Positions 16,613-27,200 of a DNA stretch of 64,000 bases are shown piece after piece. Positions within the stretch are counted from its first letter, which is position 1; every line of letters starts with the position of its first letter. The translations under genes and the position numbers were made by a program. The notes below the pieces were generated by a model. It did not search any database. It saw only the letters and a list, made by a program, of their open reading frames with translations, and was not told the DNA's origin. Source of the DNA: Paramoeba atlantica (lineage: Eukaryota; Discosea); contig CDRNVI010000015.1 of the NCBI GenBank assembly GCA_977017575.1, positions 310,001 through 374,000 on the forward strand, read 5' to 3'.

Positions 16613-18682
16613 ATGAGTGTTGCAAAGGAAACATGGAGGTCGCAACACGGGGTAGGAGGTATTTCTGCGTCTCAAGTTGGTTCAGCTCTTGGTCTTCGCG
16701 GGTGCATTAGTGATTTTTTACACTACGAAAGACATCTTAAATACACTAGTCTTGCATTCGAAGGAAACAGCCACACTAGGCACGGAATTCGATTAGAGCC
16801 ATTTGCGCGAACACTCTACGAGTATTGGACTGGATACAAAGTTTGTGATGGCGGTTTTCATATTCACAAAGACCACAGTTTCCTGGCATGTTCTCCAGAT
16901 GGCCTCGTTCACCGATCCGGTGATACCACTTTGTTGCTTGAAATTAAATCCCCGGTACATGGGCTATACAAGCCCGCCACAACGGAGAATATGATTTGTG
17001 GAATTCCAAAGTGCTACATGTGTCAGATACAATGCCAAATGGAAATATATAATGCCGACGTATGTGACTTCTTTGCTTATGTGCAGTGTACTGGAACTGT
17101 TGCTGCTTGGCGAGTGCATCGCAATACTTTATGGTGGGCGTGGGCTCTACCCAAGTTGAAACTAATTAGTCATGCGTTGAATGACGTGGTCGTTCCCGAA
17201 GCATTGTGTAGCCGTAAATTTCACTTTATTCCGTTCGATTATGATCAACTTGTGGTCAAATTTCTTTTTTTGGATAATGGTTCGTCTTCTTCTTCGATAA
17301 CTTTCTGCAGACCTTTGGTATTAGAGCCTCAAGGCGCGCGTTTTGAAAAGGGGGAGATGTGTTTTTTGATTCCACAGAATGAGGTTCAAAAAGCTGAGCG
17401 GTCACAATACCATTCTTTGAATGTTGATTCAGAAGAAGAATTGGACACAATGTGGCTTTCGGCCGTTCAATATAATGAACGAAGAACCATGTTAGTGTGT
17501 AGGCCCCCAACTAGGGCATTTCCGTATTCCATAGTCCAGGACATGAACAATTCTAAGTTTTATCACGTTCCTGAGAAGTTTCTTGAAAAGGAGCACTGTG
17601 AAGAAAGCGGTCCTAATAAAAAGGATATGAAAAGCAGACTATTAAGATCATTTCCTGAAGAGGACATCCCCAGGGAAATCAGTTCATTGCAATCTACCGT
17701 AGATTCGGATGACCTCTGCAGTGCTACTCTACCTCTTCTGCTCAGTCTAAGAGACTTTTCGGAATATTTCGCATCACTTCCTGAAAAAGCAAACATTGGT
17801 CTTATTCAAGGAAGTATCCGAAAAAGGGATGTGTGTGCAGTAAATCATCTCATAGAACGTTTTTCTGAACGATTTCCCCAGTGTCACATGATGTCCTGGA
17901 GCGAATTTCTTGTTTTGGGAAAATGCGATTCTCTCCCAGGCACAATTACTATGCAGACTGAATCCGAGTTGTGTTCTCCGGAATCAAGTTCCCCATCAAG
18001 TACGGCATCAACTGCGTCATGTTCTGCTGATTCACTTGATAGAACATTCGCAAAAGGCAAATACAGTTTCTCGTGTTCTGCCATGCTAATATTTATTGGA
18101 GACATTCCCTTAGAATCACTTCCTTCGAAGGATGTCCCTTGCTCTTTTTTGCGAGATGAATGGTGTCGCGTCTTGCGCAAACACCATGTACAACTACATA
18201 TTCCAACTCTATATCTTCCATCGGCATATACTAATTTGGCTAGGCCGTATGATGCCGAAACTATTGAACATAGACCACCCAAGAAAAGATTTCTTTCACC
18301 TTTACGGACTCCCGTCGTAAGAATACATAAAAATTTATCCTCACAAAATTCGACGAATTCGCAATCCGAAAAATGCACATCATCACCTTCAAATCCAAAA
18401 ATTAATTTTTCTCAAAGTTTTGATTCAACGATCCCCACCCAGATAGAGTCGCTGGACCTTACAGGATGTATTGAAGAGATGCAAATGATAGAGGAAAATG
18501 CTGTTGCACATTCTACATGCCCAAATGAGGAAATTTTGGAGGCAGACCCACAGAGAAGAAAAGTTTCAAAATATAAAGATGGCGCTTGTTCAGGAATTTT
18601 AGTACCAAGTTGTAACGGTTTGATGTGGAGTGACGGTCTCCTGAGTCTTCGATGCCGAATAATCAGGCAATATTGGATTTAA
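16613..18682 (+). CDS. YqaJ-type (lambda-exonuclease fold) nuclease with long C-terminal region
   Basis: A 689-residue protein. Residues 12-180 form a YqaJ/lambda-exonuclease-like PD-(D/E)XK nuclease: ISASQVGSALGL at the start, then GIRLEPFARTLYEYWTG, FLACSPDGLVHR with the metal-binding Asp, LLLEIKSPVHG with the Glu-x-Lys pair, and IPKCYMCQIQCQMEIY with the conserved Gln. All expected catalytic residues are present. Such nucleases resect DNA 5' to 3' for single-strand annealing, and are common in phages and large DNA viruses of eukaryotes. Residues 200-690 are not recognised: a moderately conserved-looking block at 360-420, a Ser-rich linker near 450-475, a block at 485-550 and a disordered basic tail. 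The role, perhaps DNA recombination in nucleus or organelle, is inferred. Confidence 0.8.
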   Translation: MSVAKETWRSQHGVGGISASQVGSALGLRGCISDFLHYERHLKYTSLAFEGNSHTRHGIRLEPFARTLYEYWTGYKVCDGGFHIHKDHSFLACSPDGLVHRSGDTTLLLEIKSPVHGLYKPATTENMICGIPKCYMCQIQCQMEIYNADVCDFFAYVQCTGTVAAWRVHRNTLWWAWALPKLKLISHALNDVVVPEALCSRKFHFIPFDYDQLVVKFLFLDNGSSSSSITFCRPLVLEPQGARFEKGEMCFLIPQNEVQKAERSQYHSLNVDSEEELDTMWLSAVQYNERRTMLVCRPPTRAFPYSIVQDMNNSKFYHVPEKFLEKEHCEESGPNKKDMKSRLLRSFPEEDIPREISSLQSTVDSDDLCSATLPLLLSLRDFSEYFASLPEKANIGLIQGSIRKRDVCAVNHLIERFSERFPQCHMMSWSEFLVLGKCDSLPGTITMQTESELCSPESSSPSSTASTASCSADSLDRTFAKGKYSFSCSAMLIFIGDIPLESLPSKDVPCSFLRDEWCRVLRKHHVQLHIPTLYLPSAYTNLARPYDAETIEHRPPKKRFLSPLRTPVVRIHKNLSSQNSTNSQSEKCTSSPSNPKINFSQSFDSTIPTQIESLDLTGCIEEMQMIEENAVAHSTCPNEEILEADPQRRKVSKYKDGACSGILVPSCNGLMWSDGLLSLRCRIIRQYWI

Positions 18683-19034
18683 GCTATGCATTTCATAGCC
18701 ATTGTTGTAACGAAAGCAAAAAACATGCTATCATTTTTCAAGACGTCTTGAGGTACACCATGATGTGTACATGTTTACAACATATTTACAAAGCATATTT
18801 ACAACACGTCTTTACAACACGCGTGTGGACATGAAATTCATATCGATTCATTGAATCGGGACCAGAATACTCTCCAAACGAAAAAATGGAAAACTACCGT
18901 TACCCCTCCTAGACAGATCCGGACAAAAGTGTCTAAAATGGCAAAATTTAGGATATGTTACGTACTAGGATATGTTACGTACTAGTAAGGTGAGACGAAA
19001 AAATGTTCGAGGTAATCGAATGAGACCCACAAAG

Positions 19035-19113
19035 AAATATCAAGCTCAAAAAGATATCAAGCTCAAAAAAATATGAAGCTCAAAAATGTATGAAGCTCAA
19101 AAAGATATCAAGC
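19035..19113. repeat. Tandem repeat of about 16-17 bp inside the pogo-like element
   Basis: Five imperfect units of the type atatcaagctcaaaaag. They lie between the left end and the 3' end of the transposase pseudogene. Confidence 0.85.
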
Positions 19114-19146
19114 AGGCTCTCATCAGGAACCTAGCGTTACGCCGTC

Positions 19147-20681
19147 TCATTCGTTATCCCCTGAGTCGGAGTCGACGATTACCGCTTGTTCGAGAAACGT
19201 TGATCGAGCCAGGCGTGAGCAAAGCTCTGCCTCATTATCAGCGCCACGCGAAGGCTCTGTCACCACAAGAGTGCTTGCACAAAGCTCTGATGCACGCTCG
19301 TAGGAAATCTGACGGATGTTTTTCTCCAATGCCGTCTTATAAATAACTTCGAAAGCCTTCCCATAGGCTTCAGTGCCAATAGAATGAAGAGATCGAACAA
19401 CAAAGCGCGTAATGTTCCCACGTGACGGTTTCGGAAATGTGTTGGACGTTGCTGCTCGCCAGTAAGTATACTGCTCACTGTAGTTGTGCTTAAAGCTTCG
19501 ATTCACTGTAGGTCCATAAGCTGCAAGATTGAAGTACATCCACCGGAATGAGAGCTACATCAATGTCTCGCCGTTTAAAAAATAAAAGCACTTCATCTGT
19601 TCGATGTGCGGCATATAAATCCATAATCAAGATAGTTTTCCGGGGTGGGTACTTCGAATGATCGCTAAAATTCATGCTTCGCCCAAGCAGAAAAAGCTTC
19701 TGATGTTGTCCATCCGCTTGGAGTTGTAGTTGCGGTGCAGCCATATCCTTCGGCTGCCGCGTGCACCTCTTTGGAAACTAATCCAGTCGAAGAATGCGCG
19801 GACCAAATAAGGTGAGGTGGATGTATTTCATGTTCCCATTTCCCCGATTCTTCCTGTCGCGTCCCCGATACATAGGAGGAAGTTCCCCAAAACCAGGCAG
19901 TGCCCATGGACCGTTCCTTCCCCCTTTGTTCGCACCTTAATTCGTTTTGTGCCACGCTGCTCATAAGTGATCTCAGATACCGGTTCCCAAAGTATGGACG
20001 TTTCCTCGCCCGTTACGATGACGGTGTAACGTCCTCTGTCTTTGTTCATGAGTGTAATCATATCGCGAAACTTTAAAGCTTTTTCATCAGCATCTTTTGG
20101 GACAAGCTGGGAGTATCCGTTTACTCTTCGGCGTGAAATATTAACGTATTTGCAGAATCGAAGCCAAAATGTTTCTTGCCCATAATTGCTAAGCTCGCGA
20201 AAATGTTCAGATGCTTCCTCGAAATATCGAAACATCATCTTCTTTGTAACTGCAACTAGCGTTTCTCGAAGCATGTTCATCGTGTGGATACCTCCATTGT
20301 ACAATTCGCTATTCTTCTTGGGGGCATGGTATTGAAGAGTTTTTCCATAGCCAATGCGTACAAGTCTTTGCCATTCTTGCTTCTTTTGATATATTTTTCG
20401 CAGAGTACTAGTATCTATTTTGTATTCCCGAGGAACACTGACCAAGGGCAACCATCATCCAGGCAGGAACACATGTTGCATTTTTGCTGAATCATTAAGT
20501 CCACACGAACCTTACGCTCATTGTGGAGTACAGCACTCTGCTCGGTAGCTATTTCTGCAGTCGGTGGAGTTGTAGACACTTCCTCGGAATCCGGTAGAAT
20601 GGTCACCGGTGTCTCCACTGGAAGAAAGCGCTGTCGCACAAGGCTTGCATTGAACAGTAGGTGATTTAATGGCCCAGGCAT
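19147..20681 (-). pseudogene. Pogo/DDE_1-type transposase, frameshifted
   Basis: Read from 20681 down to 19147, the frame must change several times to follow one protein. Pieces in order are a basic N-terminal DNA-binding region (20681-20415 and 20451 downward), then VTGEETSILWEP and TYEQRGTKRIKV, which match the first Asp-equivalent block of pogo/Jerky DDE domains. These are followed by GWTTSEAFSAWAKHEF (19665-19964) and ILIMDLYAAHRTDEVLLFF with the second Asp. Finally VNRSFKHNYSEQYTYW comes in another frame (19147-19539). At the first block the usual Asp-Glu reads Gly-Glu-Glu. The stop codons and shifts mean no intact transposase is made. Confidence 0.82.
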
Positions 20682-20857
20682 TTGAATTGTAGCGAAATGA
20701 TATTGAGGGAATAATTGTTGGATAAGACGTTACACTACGATTGAAAGACAGAGAACAAAATTTTCACATTGGATATAAAGCTAGTACGTAACATATCCCA
20801 TATTTTCGGGAAAAAAGGGATATGTTACGTACTAGGATATGTCTAGGGGGGTAACAG

Positions 20858-21184
20858 TATATTAATATTTTTGACTAAAGTGTTAGCTGATTTATACTTT
20901 TCAAAAAAATAATCCTTGCAAAAAAGATTTCTCGAATGCGGCGAAAAAATACGGCATGACGATTACGAGAATATAGAGAGTGCGGTACGGGTAGTATTTT
21001 TGTTTTGTTTTTTAAGACACCTCACATAAGATTTTGATTGATATGAACCTGTGTTTCTACGGTTATATGAAACGGCATATAAGATCAATAAGTGGTCAAA
21101 AGAGGATATCCGTGCAAAGGAATTTTCTTCCATTGAATTGCTTTCTGCGGCTAATTAGTTCCGCGGCTAATTAACCAAGTCGTG
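20858..21184. other. Spacer without visible gene
   Basis: AT-rich, 327 bp. A short repeat of gcggctaattag/gcggctaattaacc lies just before the next gene (21147-21174). Confidence 0.5.
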
Positions 21185-23059
21185 ATGAAAGGTACAGGAA
21201 GTCAATATTTTCGGTTGATTTTTCAGGGATTAACAGTCCCAAAAGTAGTGAATCCATACCATATCCGTTCTCTGCAAATTGCAAAAGACATCCAAAGTGG
21301 AACAATGCCCGAGTTGGAACTTCATCAGAGAAACATAATGAAAAAAGAACCTATGAGGCGATGCTATATTACAAAGTTTTTGCGACCAGGGATACATGGA
21401 TTTCAATGCTTTCACCATTGTGATCCTAGAGATACAGTAATTGAAGAGCTCGATACCGATGGAGTATGCGTTTCAGAATACTTGAAAAGGTCTTCTTCGA
21501 ATCCTCCTGCTTCGAAAGCAAAGGGCAAAGCATTTAGTAAAGCATTTGATAAAGTCGAAATCGGGAAACATTTTGTTTGTTTGGGAAAAAAACCTTACGT
21601 ACAAATGGTAATTAAGAGCTCTGGTTTAGTCGAAGAGTGTCTTCCCCCATGTCTGCAAACGTGCTACCGAGTTACTGAGCGTAGAAATGACTTGGCCATT
21701 GTAACACAACGTGTGACTGTTCCGTATGAAGCGTACAAGGTCTTTGAACAAGGAAAAATAGGAGGATATCCTCATCTATCTTGTTTCACTCCAACTGATC
21801 GAGAGTTGAGTCCAAGCCATTATTCTGGAAATCGCTATCAAGTAGTTTTGCGAAGAATTCCATTTCGGGAACAGAAAGCGGTGATCTGCGCTATTGACTG
21901 TGTACGGCAAAGTGGGTTCTTAAATTATTTTCCTCCTAATTATTTTTCACATCTGACACGCAACAAAAATTTTTTCGGGGGGCACGTACTCAGAAGAGAA
22001 TTTCGAGCTATCGTACAACATCTGCTTGAAAATACATCTTCCAGACATTCGTTACAAAAAGGACGTCACGCCTCTAGGCAAGATGCCGAACTATCTGATA
22101 CAGACTTTGGTCATTCAGAACCAAGGAATTCAACGTTGAAAAATACTTCTAGTCCATTGTTTAGTGCCTTAAGCAAGCATATCTTTCAACGAATCCAAGA
22201 TTCTAATCGAATATTTGCTGGAACTGCTTCGGATTATTTGACGATAAGAAATAATAGTCATTCAAATATACTGGAATGTGAAGCAGCTGATATACTCCAA
22301 AAAAACGTATCTTTGCGAAGTATGATGCACTGGCTGGCTGACCTATCACGCCTTGTTTGGAATCGTGTTGTTGGGCTTCGTATAGATCGCATAGGTGCTT
22401 TTCATGTTCTTCCTGGAGATATTATTATTCGAAACGGGAATTATGAATATGCTACAAGAGATCAGATACAAAAGGGGGAAATTACCGCTCACGACGTGTT
22501 ACTTCCCGTTCCTGGTACTGAAGTAAGCGTGCCGGAGAACGAGACGTCGATCATTTATGAAAGTGTTATGCAAGAGCTAGGATTGCCTCGTTCCTTTGAA
22601 AAATGGAAGTGCCGTGATCTGTCACTTGAACACCACGGTTCATACCGGCCGATGCTGGTCAAGCCGATATCGCTTTGCCATAAGCTGAGTATGGGACCAC
22701 AAGATGCCATTCTTGATCTGCGGTTTAGTTTACCACCCCAGTGTGACTTAACAATGATGCTGCGCGAGCTGTGCAAGTATGAAGAAAACACCCCGCTGTT
22801 ATGCCCTATTAAAGTTCCTACAGCAATGACCGAACAATCACTTGAAGAAACTCCTTCCCCCGTGAACGGTGAGCTCAAATGGAGGCACTTAACTGATTCT
22901 GAGAAAAAGACATACAATACTCAGCTATCGCCGCGAAAGAAGAAAATAGTGCACGGATCAGCCTTATTGCGTGGACGTTTAACTCACAAAATATTTCACC
23001 GAATTCTGCCTTTAGGAACACAAAGGTGGAGCTCCAGAAAAATAGGTAAAAAGATATAG
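21185..23059 (+). CDS. PUS7/TruD-family protein with altered active site
   Basis: About 624 residues from the ATG at 21185. The family makes pseudouridine in tRNA and other RNAs. The N-terminal block GFQCFHHCDPRDTVIEELDT corresponds to the TruD/PUS7 entry motif. GNRYQVVLRR and GFLNYFPPNYFSH correspond to the NRF and NYFGxQRFG blocks. The C-terminus matches PUS7 well: LVWNRVVGLRIDRIG, then HVLPGDIII, VLLPVPGTEV, LEHHGSYRPMLVKP and a final LRFSLPPQCDLTMMLRELCK. The catalytic block usually reads GTKD(K/R)RAVTVQ; here it is TERRNDLAIVTQ, so the catalytic Asp position is Asn, or shifted by one. The NYFG..RFG motif is also broken. I infer a divergent or non-catalytic paralogue, possibly an RNA-binding one. 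The true start could also be slightly downstream. Confidence 0.75.
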   Translation: MKGTGSQYFRLIFQGLTVPKVVNPYHIRSLQIAKDIQSGTMPELELHQRNIMKKEPMRRCYITKFLRPGIHGFQCFHHCDPRDTVIEELDTDGVCVSEYLKRSSSNPPASKAKGKAFSKAFDKVEIGKHFVCLGKKPYVQMVIKSSGLVEECLPPCLQTCYRVTERRNDLAIVTQRVTVPYEAYKVFEQGKIGGYPHLSCFTPTDRELSPSHYSGNRYQVVLRRIPFREQKAVICAIDCVRQSGFLNYFPPNYFSHLTRNKNFFGGHVLRREFRAIVQHLLENTSSRHSLQKGRHASRQDAELSDTDFGHSEPRNSTLKNTSSPLFSALSKHIFQRIQDSNRIFAGTASDYLTIRNNSHSNILECEAADILQKNVSLRSMMHWLADLSRLVWNRVVGLRIDRIGAFHVLPGDIIIRNGNYEYATRDQIQKGEITAHDVLLPVPGTEVSVPENETSIIYESVMQELGLPRSFEKWKCRDLSLEHHGSYRPMLVKPISLCHKLSMGPQDAILDLRFSLPPQCDLTMMLRELCKYEENTPLLCPIKVPTAMTEQSLEETPSPVNGELKWRHLTDSEKKTYNTQLSPRKKKIVHGSALLRGRLTHKIFHRILPLGTQRWSSRKIGKKI

Positions 23060-24287
23060 TAAATCACACTGATTATGCTGTCACGTAAACCGCGCAACAT
23101 CTTTTCAGTCAAAACAAAAACAATATTGCGTATTACATTTTTCAAAAGACGTAGAAGTATTACTGATATCGTCCCGTAACGTCTAGCACTGTACTCGCTT
23201 GATTGTATTCGCTTGGTTGTATTCTCTTGATTGTTAGGATTTTCCTTTGTCATCAGAATACAGTATGGGCCTAGGGGGAAATACAATATACGTAGCAGAA
23301 TTTCCATGTTTATGGTTATTTTTGCGCCTTCTTTTAGCGTGATGTTTTCTTCACCATAGCTCTCATCATATGACCAGTAGGCAAGCTATTCTTTAAATAC
23401 AAGTAGTAAATGAAAGTAGTAAGTCGGGCAAAATGCTTTTCTAAATTTAGAATTTTGTTCCATTAAGTGTTCCTCTCGTTAGCTTAGTTAACCAGAACGT
23501 GTTCTTGTTCTCACAACAACAATGTATGTAACTAGCAATGTATGTATATTTGAAACTGGGTTTTATTTTGGGCTGGACAATTGCTAGTTATTATTATACG
23601 ATTTTATTTATTTTTCTATCATCCATTCCCTTCGTTTTTCTTCACTTCTTCTGCCTACAAAGGCGTGTCACGATTTCGTCTTCACCCAAATGGGACACGA
23701 TAACTAAGAAAAGTGATGCAGCACATGAAATTGTGGCGCGCAAACCAAGCAAAGCTATTTTTTGTGCAATTTAGGTACAGTGCGCCAAGTTGTTCAAGTC
23801 CCAGAAAGTGGTTTTCTCAAACGGTAAAAACATTTTTGTAGTCACCTTTTTTTATACTTTTTCTTTCTTTTTCGAGGGTTTTTGTCCAAGGCAAATTGTC
23901 AGTCTGTCATTGATTTCATTTCATCTCCTTTTTTAAGTTATGACAACGGATATCCGCATACAACTCGCATTAGAAAGCTCGGTGCGTCAACGACATTTGA
24001 TTATGGCAACAATTTTTCATCAAAAAATGAAAGGACTTGACTAGTGCCTCCAGTAATAGATCCCAAATGGTAACGTTTTTTGTAGTTACCCAGAACCGGT
24101 GGTAACTACTAAAAACCACTTTATTTTTTTGGGCGCACTGTACTCTTACTCCAAAATATTTTGTATCAGTTTTTGGCGCAATATGCTATTTCATATGCTA
24201 TTTCACCTTTTTGTACTAAAGTCGTGTACTAGAGCCGTAATATATATTGCTAAGTCCGTTATGCGAATCTATGAATTTTCGTAGTCT
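23060..24287. other. Spacer containing a MITE
   Basis: A 1.2-kb spacer with no convincing gene. It contains the small inverted-repeat element at 23778-24140. A 78-residue frame at 23538-23774 is hydrophobic and starts at a chance ATG, and I do not accept it. The last 10 bases before 24288 read tttcgtagtct. Confidence 0.5.
23778..24140. mobile_element. MITE with Tc1/mariner-type ends
   Basis: A 363-bp element with ends CAGTGCGCC and GGCGCACTG, flanked by TA (23776-23777 and 24141-24142). The inner parts also match when inverted, for example AAAGTGGTTTT near 23806 against AAAACCACTTT near 24113, and the TTTTTGTAGT blocks. There is no transposase. A 34-residue frame (23940-24044) in the middle could be a remnant of one. 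Confidence 0.85.
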
Positions 24288-27200
24288 ATGAACACAAGGT
24301 CATCAAGAAATAGTTTACAGGATCATGACAGCATCAGGTCCGATATTCATGGTTTGCCCAATGAACACAGGAACTTCGAGCTTCATAGTAGTGCGAGTAC
24401 AGAAGTTTTTGAAGCCAGGGAAGTGACCAAAGACACTAGTCTTAATAAAAAAGCAACTCACGGAAACGAGTCGTCAAAAAAGCTTTTATCAGCACGTGCA
24501 GAACCCTTTTACGCGAGGAAATTGGTATCCTCATCTTCATATACTTATAATGGTAGCAATGTGAAAGAAATTAGTTTATATTCAGAAGTACCATATCTTA
24601 CCCAAGATTCTTGGATACCCTACGATGTGTCTTGCAAGGAATTAGCGAATACTAAAAAAACCTCTTCAAAGCAACAACGCACTCCTCGGCGCTGCAGTCA
24701 AGCTGACAATCTAACTCCAATACAATTCAAAGTACAAGATAATCCTGTGCAGACACTTTCTATTGATGCAGCGACGCGCAAAAAACAACCAAAGCAACCA
24801 TGTCCCTTTACTTCTTGCGCTACTGATTTTAATTTTGATGGAACACAATTGCACGCTACAAAACCACAAACAGAGGTCAGTTCCACCAGTGTATTAAACG
24901 TGGATCAGTTCAATGATAATCATCGTCATTTCCAACCTGTTAATATGCCACGCACTGAATGCGTCGGACATCAAACCAAAGAAATCTGGCAGGAAGAGCA
25001 AGGTGAATCACTTGGACATAGTAATAACAGTATATTAGGCACCTCAGCATGTTTATCCTCAGATCCTATTCCACATGTGCCGCGCACAATGTTGCCTCTC
25101 GAGAATACTCCTCTGGCTCCTATAACGTGGGTACGTCCGGTACATAATTATGAAGATATTCATAATCCTAGCTACCTTCCTCGTGTTAACTACTGTTCAC
25201 GTGAATATATACCTTTTAAAACTCATGTTCGAGGCGAAAAACAGCTCTCAGATAATTTCAACAGCCAAAGCAGACCCTATTTTTACCCTGACACTATTGA
25301 AAACAAACCGAAACGTGCATCAATAAAGTATCACGGAAACAACTCGACTCAATGTGCAGACAAAAAAGAAGCATTGGCCACGGAGCAATCCGAATCAAGC
25401 AGCGCTATTTCAAAAAATGAACGAAAGCATGATCAGAAAAAAGCTGGACGAAAGCATGGAAAAATTTCTCTTGAATTATCTTCTAGCTGTAACTCTATTG
25501 ATAGAACTTCAAACCGAACAATATTGGATTGCTCACCTGAGGTGTCGAAAAAGCCTCTAACTTCCGACAATACATTTTCAGATTTCTCGAAAAAGATCGA
25601 CATGCAAGAGGCGTTTGTCGCAGAAGATGGAACATCTTTATTCTCTCAAAAGCTAAATCCAGAACAGCTTCGTTCGACCTGTCAAACTTCGCCAATTAGC
25701 AATTCAGAGTCTGAAGTTACTCAAAACTCATCATACTTTTCCTCAGCTATAAATCGAGAAACTGAAGAAACAAGTTGCTCGAAAACGCTTCCCACAAATT
25801 GCGCATGCGTATCGTGTCCTCTCAAGTTGGAACATACAGATATAGTACATTCCAATAAAAAAGAAGACAAATCACATGCCGGTGAAACGAAGAAGAGGGA
25901 GCCCAACGGTCACAATGTGTCTCAAAAGCATAAACATAGGGAGCAGTGCGTATGTATTCTTGGCAGGCCTTGTTCCAGTGGCGCTAGTGGGCAAGATATA
26001 TATTTGGAAAGGAATTCACCATCAGCAGGTGTGCACTTAAGAAATGTTGTGGCTGATAGCACTGCAGAAACACCACTTTATCGCACAAAGACGTGCGAAA
26101 TAGGCAAATCTATGGCTCAAACGTCCTTGCAAGACAAATTTTGTTCTAGAACTCAACACTTTCCCACTGAACATTCTGAGAAACTCTTGCACCAATCTAA
26201 GTTACAGATTTCTGAAGATTTCGTTTCAGATGAGGAAAATTCAGAATCTGATCCACTTTGGATAGACACTTCACCGCAAAAAGATCGAAGCAAACGGAAC
26301 AACAAGTCAAAAAAAAATCAAGTCTTGAAAAATTCAACAATGAGGGAGCAATGTCTAACATCCGGTAAAGAATTTAACATTTTTCTTCGCACCATGTCGA
26401 CGGTAAAGAGTAAAAATTCTTCACCTAATGTTTCCGTAATTCAAAAAAAGAACAAAATCAAAGCACACAAAAGTGGTTTCTTCCGTGCTGAAATAACAGC
26501 CTTAATACGTGATTACGCAGCTTTGGTGGAGAAAGCGGATGCGTGTCGAAAATCTCCTGCAGCCCGCTTGCTGTTGTTGCAGGAAGCTCTTCCTCTTGCT
26601 GAAGAGATTAATGATATTCCTATGTTGCATGAGCAACTTTTAGATATGTCAGAATTATATAACGAAGTGGGAGAATTTCGGAAAGCACAAGAATGCGCTG
26701 AGCGCGTGTTACTCTCTGAAGAAACGTGTTCGTCACAGAAGCAAAATAGAATTGTTCTTCTTCGTTGTAATGCAGTTCTTGGCAGAAGTTTCGAAAGTCT
26801 TGTACAACCTGAGAAAGCTAAGCCATTCCTCGATGCTGCCATTCGTTTATCCCGAGAAATTGGGGATAAGCATCGTGAAGCTGCAGTTATGGGACACTTA
26901 GGTATCGTCCATGAATTAATGGGAGACTATACAACTGCTTTTCTGCTCTATGCTGAAACACTGCGCATGGCCCAATCGTTGAAAGACCTTCGTATACTAT
27001 GCGAAACTACTGCAAACCTTGGACTTGCTCACCTTTCGATAGGGGATCTCGATGCCGCTCACAAATTATTAATGAATAATGTACCTGTGGCTCGATCACT
27101 CCGCGACTACACGCTCGCATCAAGAGCACTTACCAACGTGGCCCACGTGCACCTGTTACGTGGTGACCTTGAAAAGGCTAAATACTTTCACCGGGAAGAA

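Larger units (their letters stand above)
18897..20857 (-). mobile_element. Decayed pogo-like DNA transposon with subterminal repeats
   Basis: The element of about 1961 bp is flanked by TA on both sides (18895-18896 and 20858-20859). Its ends match as inverted repeats, CCGTTACCCCTCCTAGACA on the left and the complement of TGTCTAGGGGGGTAACAG on the right. Inside each end are copies of ggatatgttacgtactag: two in tandem on the left (18951-18968 and 18968-18985), and one inverted (20781-20798) and one direct (20818-20835) on the right. The interior holds a frameshifted transposase on the - strand. Confidence 0.85.

Noticed and set aside
23538-23774. A 78-residue hydrophobic frame
   Set aside because: Short, AT-driven composition, ends at the edge of the MITE, no motif.
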